Assembly: GCA_029378245.1 (NCBI GenBank)
Contig: JARKIF010000006.1
Location: forward strand, 2,790,001 to 2,854,000
Source of the DNA: Roridomyces roridus
Lineage: Eukaryota > Basidiomycota > Agaricomycetes > Agaricales > Mycenaceae
DNA: 64,000 nt
Direction of reading: 5' to 3'
Both the position numbers and the translations under genes were made by a program. Positions 43,371 through 53,648 of this stretch are shown here, piece after piece. The notes beneath the pieces were generated by a model, which did not search any database, was not told where the DNA came from, and saw only the letters and a program-made list of their open reading frames with translations. Numbering within the stretch: the first letter of the stretch is position 1; each line of letters begins with the position of its first letter.

Positions 43371-45147
43371 ATGAACATGGGCCCTCCAAGCCAGATAGTA
43401 TCTTCCCTCTTGACGCTCATAACTCAAGCGGCTCAGACCCTCGAAGCTGGGTACGATGGTTCCATACCCTCGCTCGATGATACGCAATCGCATCCACTTG
43501 ACGGGAAGCTTTCTACACCGGACATGCAAGAGGCCGTACAAGTCCTTGAAGGCGCCTGCGCACAGCTTTGTGCCACTCTCGCGCGTCCGAATCACACTCT
43601 GCTCAATGTGATTACAAATTGTGTTGAATTTACGCTCAAGACTGACTCTCCACGGTTGTTAGAAATTCTACCTGACGGTACGTCCTCGTCCTATACATCT
43701 CTTCCGGAATTACCCACTCCACCACAGGCTCTCGAGCCCAACTGTCCTCAATGCGGCCTTGAAGTTCAAAATTCCCGATATTTTGCAAGACAAGCCGTTG
43801 GGAATGCACATCACCGAGATCGCAAAAATTTGCGGGACAGAGCCTTCCAAGCTCGCTAGGATACTCCGCTTGCTCTCTGCGAAACACTGTTTCCGCGAAG
43901 GTGAGCACTCTGGTTGAAATTCTCAGCAGCCGTTGAAAGAAGAAACTTGACAGTCGAAAAGGACGTATTCGCCAACAACCGGCTGAGCGTACAACTACTC
44001 ACGTCGAATCCTCTCCATAGTCTTGGGCTGCATATGTGAGTTGGCAAGTTGTTGTGGGAATCCGGTTTGAAATGTCTTTGGTGCAGGACATTTGATAGCA
44101 CGGGAGGTGCGACGAAATTGGCAGAAACCTTGGCCGATCCAGAATGGGGTCCTTCCTTTGTCCCGGTCCACTCGGCATGGAACAAGTTTACGGGGCAACC
44201 GTTGGCGATGTTCGATTATTGGGCCTCAGTACGTTTTATGGGCTACTTGATCCATCATCTAACCAGAGAATCAGACTCTTGAATTACAGCAACAGGGGGA
44301 AGGGTTCGGGATCGGGATGATCGGTTGGGGTACTACTATTGAAGCTGCGACAGTGGTGCACGGTGAGTACATATTCGAGTGCGTGTTCGAAAACCTCATT
44401 CAATTCTCTAATAGCCTATCCCTGGGAGGCCCTCGGGCCTGGTGCGACGGTGTGCGATCTGGGCGGCGGGGTCGGCGCGATGGCGATGGAGCTCGCACGC
44501 GCCCATCCTAATCTCAAGTTGAAGCTCCAGGATCTACCGGATCGGATGGTTCAAGCCGAGACCGTCGTCTGGCCCGCGGAATGTCCCGAGGCGATAAAGG
44601 GAAATCGCATTGAGTTCAAGGCCGTCGATTTTTTCGCAGAATCACCCATTGCGGGATGTGATGTGTATTATGTGAGTGGTTCAATCTTGTTTTTTTTCTC
44701 CGCGTTTCTAAAAGATCACTCTCGCAGTTGAAGAACGTATTACACGCTTTCCCCACTGCGGAATGCCTCACCATTCTCAAAGGAATCCGCAAAGTCATGA
44801 AACCGGGGAGCAGGGTCCTCATTCGTACGTTCTCCCTGAGTTCCTTCGAATGGTCATTGAACCTTCCTGTAAAGACGAATATACCCTACAGACTGCTGCC
44901 GCCCGCAGTGCTCAACCTGCAGGATCGGCAACTGAAACCGGCTCCAGCACCCCTCCTGTCGAATTACGGCGAAGGGAGAATACGACAGTATCGTCTCGAC
45001 GTCAACTTGATGGTGCTCGTTAATGGCCGAGAGCGGACGCTGGACGAATATATTGAGCTTGGGGAGCAAGCGGGGTTGAGGTTCCTCAAGGTGTGGGAGT
45101 TTGGCGATCTTAGTGGGGTCGAGTTGTGTGTCGCGGAGGGCTCGTGA
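43371..45147 (+). pseudogene. O-methyltransferase copy 3, frame break in exon 3
   Basis: More diverged than copies 1 and 2 but with the same plan: MNMGPPSQIVSSLLTLITQA, LEGACAQLCATLARPNHTLL, the 15-base exon, IAKICGTEPSKLARILRLLS, EWGPSFVPVHSAWNKFTGQP, TVCDLGGGVGAMAMELARAH and VLHAFPTAECLTILKGIRKV. At about 43741-43750 one extra base relative to copies 1 and 2 separates ALEP from the following LKFKIPDILQDKPLGM frame. A second extra base in the linker near 44935-44962 shifts the spliced C-terminus, but exactly restores frame if the preceding 50-nt intron is retained, giving one open frame to the stop at 45147. Probably a pseudogene because of the first break. Confidence 0.65.
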
Positions 45148-45778
45148 GATTTCAGAGAGAGAATAGTAATATTTTTTGTACTTTGATTTCGGATCAAAAT
45201 TATGCCATCAATGATTTTTTCAACTTTGCTCTCTACCCCCACATTCTCGAATCCTTGCCTCGGATATCCTTCGGAAGGACCACTGACCTATGGCGATATT
45301 CAGCTGCGGCGTACCGAGGCGGCGCGCAATGACAATTGATTCCGAACACTTCAAAGTAAAACACCGACTCCGTGTAATTGGGCGCTCAATGAGCTGGTAC
45401 ACCGACTCTGCCGGAATTGCCCGCCCCCGGCGCCGCGGACGTTGCTCTCGCAAGATCAACATTCAGGGCACCAACATCTGGCCTCTGACGTTGCCCTGAA
45501 TCTGCCGTAGCAAACAGGACTGACTGGGACCTGGGTATTTGTGGTCGACGTCCCTTGAAGGCACCGACGTCGGGCTGCTATTTCTAGGACTCTTGCGCTG
45601 AGCTGGCAACGCACTGTACTTTTTTTCTGATCGGAGGTAGCCCCTTTTGTGATACTTGGAACTTGGACATGTGCATCTCCGCCAGGCGCTGTCATATAGG
45701 CATCCTATCTCAATATAAATACTCACCTAAAACCTGCTGCATCAGCCATTCTCGTGCCCCCTACAGGCAATTCCAACG
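45148..45778. other. intergenic region, no gene recognised
   Basis: About 630 bases between the O-methyltransferase cluster and the F-box-like gene. Overlapping short frames only. A TATA-like tataaatactc lies near 45714-45724, about 55 bases before the next start codon. Confidence 0.5.
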
Positions 45779-47061
45779 ATGAAGACTTTCCCTCCAGAAC
45801 TCGTCGATGTACGTCCTCGTTTGCGAAGCTGCGAATTGAACACTTAAAATAAACCTCTTCAGATCACCCTCGACTTTCTCTTCGACGACGTGCTAACTCT
45901 AATCCGGTCCAGCCAAGTTTGCAAAGCATGGGTGCCCGACCTCGCGTTACCATCTTTGGACAATGCGGATAGCTCACTTTGGCGCAACCTCCAATACCAA
46001 GAAGACGGAACGACTCGTCCGCCTTCTCTCCCACCCGCTTTCTACACTCGCCCCCGCTATTCGACGTGTTTGCGTGGGCTCAATAGCGCAACAGGCCGAC
46101 CTAATGGCCCTCATGAAACAAATATCGCCCTGCGCACCGGTGCTGCGGTTTTCTCGGTCGCTCTACCTTCGAGCCATCACCTGGAAGGACATTGATGATA
46201 CCTGTCGGGACATGTTCGTCTCGAAATTTGGCAGCGTCACAGAACTTGTGCTGTCCAACATCCAATTTGGGGCGTTTGACGATTTGGCTGGGCTTCTTGC
46301 CTCGTTCCCCGCCTTGCAGCGCCTATACTTTGTCCGCGTGCAATGGCTCCATGGCCCGCAGCGCGATTCGATGAAGCTTCTAAATCTCCCGAATCTCAAA
46401 ACGCTAGAGATAGATTATGGATGCCAAGACGTTGTCGAGTGGCTACACCATTGCTCTCCGGAATTTCCCAGCCTCTCGACTTTCCACCTGAAGCTGTCCG
46501 AAATAAGACCCACCCTCGACAAATTCATCCCTGACTTTACGCCATGCCTCGAGCATGTAGAGCTTGCTTTTTACAGACTTTATCCAGGTACGAGTCGTTG
46601 CGTTTCATTTCCGCATCTACTCACGACTCTGCACAGAAAGTCTCCACCACTTCACCGTCGATTTGTCCCAGAACACCGTTCTGCGGAGCGTCCACCTTAG
46701 CCACTTGCAGCTCAATGAACTTGGTCTGAGCGGCGCTGATCCATCGACGAACAGCATCTACGTAGGTTGGGTACCCAAGGTGCTATCCTCCGTGCGCGCA
46801 CCCGCCGCTGTGGAGAAGCTGCGATTCAGCGTGTGGGTAACAGCCGTGTCGGATATCGACCTGCTCGACTGGGATTCGCTGAAGCGGATTTTCCTGCCGA
46901 GTACTAGTGGGTTGAACCCGTATGCGTCGCTGAACAGTTTTGTTTTGGACTTGTACGGGAAGATGTACGACAAGGCAGACCGCGAGACTGTGGAGAGGCG
47001 AATTCACGCGGCGTTGCAAGAGTGCAGAGCTGAGAAATGCTTGAAATTCAGGTGGCACTAG
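45779..47061 (+). CDS. F-box-like protein with LRR-type C-terminal region, possible frame break
   Basis: Agaricomycetes carry many F-box-like genes that begin LPPELVD. Here exon 1 gives MKTFPPELVD, and after an intron exon 2 gives ITLDFLFDDVLTLIRSSQVC and KAWV. The family continuation (SRYHLW, then ATSNTKKTERLVRLLSHPLS) is in a frame shifted by one base; one C too many in the run at about 45934-45938 would explain this. Downstream the frame is open: repeats of the kind LVLSNIQFGAFDDLAGLLAS, LPNLKTLEIDYGC and FPSLSTFHLKLSEIR, an intron near 46588-46636, then FTVDLSQNTVLRSVHLSHLQ and a stop at 47061. The role would be substrate choice for an SCF ubiquitin ligase. Either a young pseudogene or a base error. 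Confidence 0.6.
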
Positions 47062-47213
47062 ATACTTACAATTGTAATATGCACATCATATTCTGTGTAC
47101 AGGCTGGTACACGCGCGTCGCCTTCGTTTCCGTCGTTTTCCTCTTCTCCCAACCAATCAGTCATTCTTTGAACTCCAGATTCAGAAAAGCTTTGCAATCA
47201 ACGATACCCGCAA

Positions 47214-48778
47214 TTACTCGTCAACACCATAGGAATCCAACACCTCCCACTCACCCGCCGAGCTGACTGGGGAGAGCGGGTGGCTCTCAACCGACCAGTC
47301 GCTCGGCGCAGGGGAGGGCGGGACACTCTCAGCCGACAAGTCGCTCGGAGCAGGACTAGGCGTGCGACCGTCAAATTGAACGACGTCGAGCTCGCTAAAG
47401 GCGTAGTCGCTCCCCGCGGTGTCATAATCAGAGCTCGACCCGTCGTATGGATCTTCCTCCACCTTGCGTCTCTTACCCTTGGAGCGAGACGATTCGACCG
47501 ACGAGTGTTCAGAGTCGCTGGCGGCACTGGAGTCTGTGTCCACCGGGTCTGCACCGCCGCCACCAACGCGTATCGTCTCTGTACTGGCGCTGCGCTTCAA
47601 CGATCTATTCTCCCAACGAAGGAGCTCATCGCGCTCGCGTTCGTGGCGCAAGAACATCTCGTCCCACAATGACTTTGGCGCAGACCTGATGACGGAGCGA
47701 AGCGCCCAGTCAGTGTCTAGGATCGCGAGCGTGGTCATATCTTGCCACTCCTTCACAAGTGGATGGTAAAACGCCCGGCGACGGGTGCCCTCATGCCCGA
47801 ATCGCAGCTGTGTGAGCAGAGATACCATCCGATCCTTTCCGTTGTTCAAGTTGAGGAGCGAGGCTTGGATACGATGGCAGCGCTCGACCTCGAATGCGTG
47901 TTTGACGAGGAGGTCGATTGCTTCGCGTGCGTAGCCCTGTCCTCTGTGCGGGGTATCGAGGATGATCCCGAGGTTCAGCTCACCCACTTGGTTCGGCGCG
48001 CTCTGGGTGAAGGGTGAGGCGACGAGGTAGATTATTCCTAGTGGCTTTTGTTGCGCCAGGCCCCGGGGGGCGATCGTTGCGTAGGGGTTGGAGGTGGGAG
48101 CCGGGTAGAAGCGATTGGGACAGAGGCGAGAGTAGGAGTGAAGATGGGTAACGAGTTCGCAGCAACAGGTTCAGCTTGCTGTACCTGGCGGCTCGACTGG
48201 CCCTCCGAGAACCAGGATTCCAAATCAGAATTTGAACCATATTTCCAAACATTTTGTGGTTCGGACGGTCTGGATTCCTAAGCACACGTTTTAGTCAAAG
48301 GGAAATGCGGAAGACACCAAAATCACTCACAATTCGTTTTTGGAGTTTCAAGTAGGCGTCATATCCAGGCTGAACACATCTGAGAACGACGTCGACCATG
48401 TAAAGAAAGACGACATACCTTCAGTTCCTCGAGTTTATTCAACAACTCATCTGTTGTTTTGCTCCCTTCGGGTTCCCAGGACCATGGATCGGGAACTGGC
48501 CGTGATGCTGGCCATGGCATGGTGTTTGTCTGCGGCGCTGCTGTGACTGTCTGTGAAGGTACGCGCGGCTGTATAAAGTCGTTGTGGGTTCCCCACGTGA
48601 TGATCCCGAAGAAAAAGGCAGTCTGAGCAAAGGAAATGAGGTCACACTCGGGTTGGGCAGCGACTTCAACGGCGGAGAGCTGGAGTTGCTCCCAAAGGGC
48701 CATCAAGCTCTCGATGTGGTTGTCTTGACCGTCCAGTCCACGTAGGATGGAGATGTTCTTGCCTACGAGCGGTGGCAT
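47214..48778 (-). CDS. GNAT-type acetyltransferase-domain protein, paralogue 1
   Basis: Starts at 48778 (MPPLVGKNISILRGLDGQDN). The N-terminal segment IESLMALWEQLQLSAVEVAA and QPECDLISFAQ aligns with the paralogue at 53649. The GNAT core follows: PLGIIYLVASPFTQSAPNQV, ELNLGIILDTPHRGQGYARE (the R/Q-x-x-G-x-G/A acetyl-CoA loop), HRIQASLLN and FGHEGTRRRAFYHPLVKEWQ. After PKSLWDEMFLRHERERDELL comes a Ser/Pro/Asp-rich tail with a basic KGKRRK patch, to the stop at 47214. Unlike its intronless paralogue it needs splicing between about 48017 and 48400; these junctions are not certain. The substrate is unknown. Confidence 0.65.
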
Positions 48779-49917
48779 GTTGGAGTGGAGGGGAGAAGGA
48801 GGGCGTCTATTCTGTCAAGCACGAGGATACTTATAGGTATACGTGGCTCAGGCTGCGGCGGGTGGAATCGAGTCAGGAGATAGAGCGCCAAGATGAAATT
48901 AGCACATCAAGTTGCATTCCAATCAGTCTTGAGTACACCCCGAACGAATGCACAGAGAGTTTAGTCAAAAGCGGCGCCTCCCTCGATAGAGAGATGCCCT
49001 TGAATTGCGATGCCTCGTCTGGATGGCTACAGGAAGTAAAGTATGTAATATGTACTAGGGTGGGACAATACCGAATGAAAACGAAGGGTGGGTAGCTTGA
49101 GAACAATGGAGTGATACACAACTGGCACAGTAGGAAAGAAACCATGAGATACGACGAGAACGAACACTTGTGGTGGCTTACCTGGCACAGTGGGAGAGAA
49201 ACTGGGGGTTTTCCCACCACTGGCCAGGTATATATGACTCGGAAACTTGAGGAGACTTGAATGTATTGGAAAGGAACTAAACGGAAAGTTAGTTTGACTC
49301 GACTCCGGCTTACGGCCCATGGGGCGCGGAGGAGTCGCTCACCAGCTCGGGACTCTCGCTTACGACCCGTGGGGTGGAGAGGAGCGTGCTCTCATTTACG
49401 ACCTTTGAGGTAGAGAGGGTGAGACGAGGAGAAGGGTGTAGGGCGTGCGCCGAGCGTACCCGTTGATTACCCTTGTATAAACTGCGTTTAGACTCGATGA
49501 AATAAAACAGAGTCTGGAGTGATGGAAGTCAGTGGATGGAAGATCTTCCGAGTCCTCGTTGTTGCCTTGTTTTAGAGTTGAATAATACACCGAGAATGCG
49601 ATTCGTCACTCGAGAGTCGAGTCTCGACGGACCACGGTCGTATGCTGTTGCATCACAGCAACATCATGGCAGCGGGACGCTGCGGGAGGGAGGCCGATGT
49701 TGGGCTGATTTAACGATTCAGAGTAATTTTAAACCTGGAAACTGTTCTTCGTCCGAGTCGAACCTGCCTGATAAGAGAGTTGTGGGTCCACGCGTACGGC
49801 GGCGGCCGGCGGACCTGAACCACGGCCAAAGAATACACAACACAACGGATCAGCGGCCCTCCGGCTCCGTTCTGTCCCTTGTCTCCTCCTTATCACCCAA
49901 CTTCATTTTTGGCGACA
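48779..49917. other. intergenic region with short degenerate repeats
   Basis: About 1.1 kb. Two copies of ctggcacagt.gga.agaaac lie near 49121 and 49181. Three degenerate units with ttacg.cc..tgggg.g.gg lie between about 49309 and 49425. No gene recognised. Confidence 0.5.
49309..49425. repeat. three degenerate ~45-60-bp direct repeats
   Basis: Each unit starts with ctcg/ctca, then (c/t)ttacg(g/a)cc, followed by a G-rich stretch ggggcgcggaggag, ggggtggagaggag or gaggtagagaggg. Read by eye. Confidence 0.55.
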
Positions 49918-51438
49918 ATGAACGCAGTCTTTTATCGCGGTGTACGACCCGCTTTCTTGAAAAAATGGCGCATTCACGTCCCATAGGTCGAGGACTTTGA
50001 GGTCATCACCGACGCACCAATCCCGAGTGTAGCAGACGACCAAGTCCTCATAAAAGGTACTTATCAACGCGTCTTTTAGGAGGTCTGTTCGTATTAAGCT
50101 TTTCAAAGTCTCTTGTTGTGGGATCTGTGGGACGGATAGGTGGCTTTTCGTTGACCACTGAAGCGACGCGTCTGATATCGCCTTGCAGTCATATCGCCAA
50201 GGGTACACCCGTTCTTCGCGTCCAGGTTCCGTTTTTTGACGCGACATAGGGGAATTCATCGCAAAGTTTCCTGTACGCATCTGAACGCGTCTTCTCCGCT
50301 AATCAAGCTGGACAAAATGCCCTCAGCTCATCCCAGGCCACGAAATCGTCGGCACCATCTCGCAACTAGGCAAATCCGTGACCGAGTTCTCCGTTGGCGA
50401 CAGAGTTGTTGCTGATAATGGAATTCCGGTATTTTTAAATCCACTCCGCCGCGCGCATTTCTCTAACGTTACCAGTGCCAGCACTGCTTTTATTGTCGCC
50501 GGGGCCAAGCGCTCCTATGCGAGAACTTTGAAAGCCTGGGCGTCACCATGGCCGGCGGGTTTGCCGACTATGTCTCGATGTAAAGCTTGTCTGTCAGGTC
50601 CATCTTGAGAAGTCTAATTTAGGTTCCAGTGCCAGCAACAAGGTGTACAAGATATTTAACCTCACGGACGAAGAAGCCACCCTCGTCGAGCCTGCCGCCT
50701 GTGCCGTCCACGGCGCAGACAAACTTGACCTCCCAGTCGGTGCCGAGGTTCTAATCCTGGGTGCAGGACCCACAGGTGATTAATATTCTTGATTTGATTT
50801 GGCATAGAAACTGAGGATTCGCCTAGGTCTCATCCTGTCCCAACTGCTCAAACTCAACGGTGCCGCCCGAGTCGTCATTGCTGCAAACAAAGGCGTCAAG
50901 ACGGAGCTGGCACGGACGCTCAATGCGGCAGACGAGTACGTCGAGCTGGACCGGACTGCTCCCGAGGCCCAATGGGCGCAGCTCAAAAAGGATTATCCGT
51001 ATGGATTTGACGCCGTCGTGGAAGCCACGGGCTCGGAGGCGGTCGCCAATGAGAGCATCAACTACGTCCGACGGGGAGGCACGCTCATGGTCTATGGCGT
51101 GTACGACAATGCTGCGCGTGTGCATTGGGCTCCGTCCAAGATCTTTGGCGACGAGATCAAGGTGCTCTTCTCTGTATTCTGCACGTGGAATCGGTGCTCA
51201 AAATCGTTTAGATCATTGGTTCTTTCGCACAGACGTACTGCTTCCCGCGTGCCGTAGCGTACCTCGATAGCGGCAAAGTGCGCGTCAAGGGGATGGTGCG
51301 TTTTGTCCTTATGCTCCTTTCAAAAGTTAACGATAGCCTCAGGTAACGGACACCTTCTCGATCAAAGACTATCAGAAGGCGCTGGACAAGCTCGAGAGCA
51401 AGACTGCAGTCAAGATCGTCGTCAAGCCCTCTTTGTAG
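49918..51438 (+). CDS. zinc-dependent alcohol/polyol dehydrogenase (arabinitol/sorbitol-dehydrogenase type)
   Basis: Medium-chain dehydrogenase. Exons give [28 protein letters not shown], a segment ending CCGICGTD, a 14-base exon (50189-50202) giving HIAKG over its junctions, [24 protein letters not shown], and the structural-zinc segment [20 protein letters not shown] with four Cys. The NAD(P) fold reads [20 protein letters not shown], and [16 protein letters not shown] precedes [20 protein letters not shown]. It ends [12 protein letters not shown] at 51438. Catalytic zinc ligands (Cys in GICGTD, GHE) are present. Probably oxidises a sugar alcohol; the exact substrate is not certain. About nine introns. 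No frame break. Confidence 0.85.
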
Positions 51439-51589
51439 TCAATCGGTGAAAGATTATATGTACTGCTGAACTCCTACTTGAATCTACTTGGGCGCTACAA
51501 AGAATTGAATAAATAGCTCGGCGAGGTATTGCTACACATTATAGATACAAAGGCCCCGAGCACACGGGCAGGAGAGCAACGCAAAAGAC

Positions 51590-53340
51590 TCATGACCACT
51601 TGTGGCTGCCATGTCCGCTCGGATTTGCATTCGTGCCCCTGGACCAAAGTATAGGCACGGGCTGCGTCCCGCTCAGATTCGGATGGCTGACGGAGCCACC
51701 ATTGTTGCCATTGTACAGTGCACCATTGGAACCAGTCCGCATCCTCCCTGGCTCAAACGGCGGTGCCCGGCTGGACAGTGTGGACGTATTAGCAGTGGCT
51801 GGCGTGCCCGTGGGGGATGAGTTGGACGACGTCGAGTCGGTTGATGTGGATGTAGATTTGAGGGACGAGTGTCGTTGTGGCTGTGCAAAAGAGGTGACGG
51901 GGCTGCGCGAAGGGCGGGAGGAGGAGGAGCGTTGGTGTTGTGATTGTGGGGCACTTGTCGCAGCTGCAGTGGCGGGGGTGGGTTGCGACTGATGTCGCGC
52001 TGCAGCCCATTGGGTCGAGCCCGAGGAGGAGCTCGAGGGTGTTATGCCAGGACGCTGAATGGGGACGGGTGACGGCCGCGTGAGAACTGTCGGCACCGTC
52101 TGACGATTCCACTGAGCGTGTGGTTCTTCAGCAGCCTCTGCATACTCTTCCGAGTAAGTGTATTCCAGTGGATCAGCCTCGATGCGCTCGATCTCGAGTT
52201 CGATGGCGCGGAGCTGCTCCTCGAAATCGGGGATGATGCTCGTCTCTAGTTTTTCCTTCTTCCCATTAAGCCGCTCCATCTTGTTATTGAGACCAGCAAG
52301 CTCGCCGCGCATGAGCTCGAGTTTCCTCCGCTCCTTGTCCTCCTCGCGCTCACGGTCCTTCCTGGCCCGATCGGCGTCCTCCTTGACCTTCGAATACGCC
52401 TGCTCCTTTTGTGAGCGCTGGACTTTCAGCCCAGGAAGCTCTGCCTCCACTTCCAAAACCATCTCCTCCATTTCCTGGGTGGAGATCTGGGCCCGCTTGG
52501 CCGCTTCTTGCAGCGCCAAGACCTTCTGGCGGGCACGATGTTCCGCAACGCTGTGCTTCTCGGAAGCTCGTTTAAGAATCTCCATCTCCGACCGCAGGGC
52601 CGCGTCGGCTTTTTGGGCGTCACGCCGCGCGACTTTAAAAGAGGAGGTGAGGGTATCACGCTCGGTGGTGATAACAGAGAGCGTGTGTTGGAGTTGGTTC
52701 AGACGGTCCTCGAGGGTGAGTTGGGGACGGGGAGTGCTGTTTGGGGGTGTAGAGGATAAGTTCCCATTGGGCGATGTCGAGGGTGTGGGCATCGGAGACT
52801 CTGCAGTCGCGTCATCGTCCTCGGGGAGCAACGCAGCCTGGGGTATCTCGTCTGGACAGAGATATGGGACTGGATCTGGCTAGGCAAGAGGAAAAACGCA
52901 CCATCGGTGACGACCTGTCTGCGAATATTATTATTCTGACCTCCTTGGACCAAACCGAGGTCGATGTCGTATTTTTTGCCCGGCATGAGACCGTAGATGA
53001 TAATGACGGCCTCGTCGGTCTTGTCGTCGATGCGGATGTAGACGCCTTTCCATGTAGCAGAGTTTACATTCACTGAAAGGCCTTTGGCAAGGACTTCGGA
53101 GATGACGGATGATTTCTTTTGCTCTGCGACAGACTCGTCCGTCTCATCGTCGTCTTCGCCCTCTTCGTTTTCATCTTCAGCCGCGAGACCGAGCGAGGCG
53201 AGAAAAGGCTCCGTGTCGAGGGTAAAATTGGAGAAATTGGAAGAGAGGATAAAGGTAACGGATACCGAGGTAATCTCCCTCACGGTGAGCGAGAGTGGCG
53301 GCTTTCCGGGACGTATAGTGTGCCATTCAGATGCATCCAT
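51590..53340 (-). CDS. coiled-coil protein with acidic N-terminal domain, unknown function
   Basis: Two exons. The start at 53340 gives MDASEWHTIRPGKPPLSLTV. Residues ~10-135 look like a beta-rich domain (SVSVTFILSSNFSNF ... GVYIRIDDKTDEAVIIIYGL ... KYDIDLGLVQGG), possibly fibronectin-III-like, interrupted by an acidic insert. The intron is about 52842-52891. Then LTLEDRLNQLQHTLSVITTE opens a long coiled coil (~200 residues; RKDREREEDKERRKLELMRG), and the last ~180 residues are Ser/Thr/Pro/Gln-rich. It ends GHGSHKWS at 51590. I recognise no named family. The coiled coil suggests a scaffold or oligomeric protein. Confidence 0.7.
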
Positions 53341-53648
53341 TGAAGAGCGTGTGTGGCAGTGTTTGCGCGGCATTTCCTGATTTGATCTTCTCCCGCTCAC
53401 GACTCACCTCGGTGCCGGGGTCGGCGCCTAGCCCATAGCCAGCCCATGAATAACCTTCACCTTCATGGCTGTTTTACATCTTCTCCAACTCGAACAAGTG
53501 CTGTATTCGACAATTTTCAGTGCAAGCGCTTATTAGTACGGGAACGAGCGCTTTAAGACCTGCAATCGCGGCACGACCCCCTAAGTCTCACGCACCGCAG
53601 CTATATTTATTCCTGGGGCTGGATAGACGCCCCTTGCTTTCCCCCACC

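Noticed and set aside
37980..45147. Methyltransferase cluster considered as a secondary-metabolite gene cluster
   Set aside because: No polyketide synthase, NRPS, terpene cyclase, P450 or dedicated transporter was found beside it; only duplicated methyltransferases.
49299..49430. Short direct repeats considered as a CRISPR-like or transposon end
   Set aside because: Units are degenerate, unequal and few; no terminal inverted repeats, no target-site duplication, and the genome is eukaryotic.
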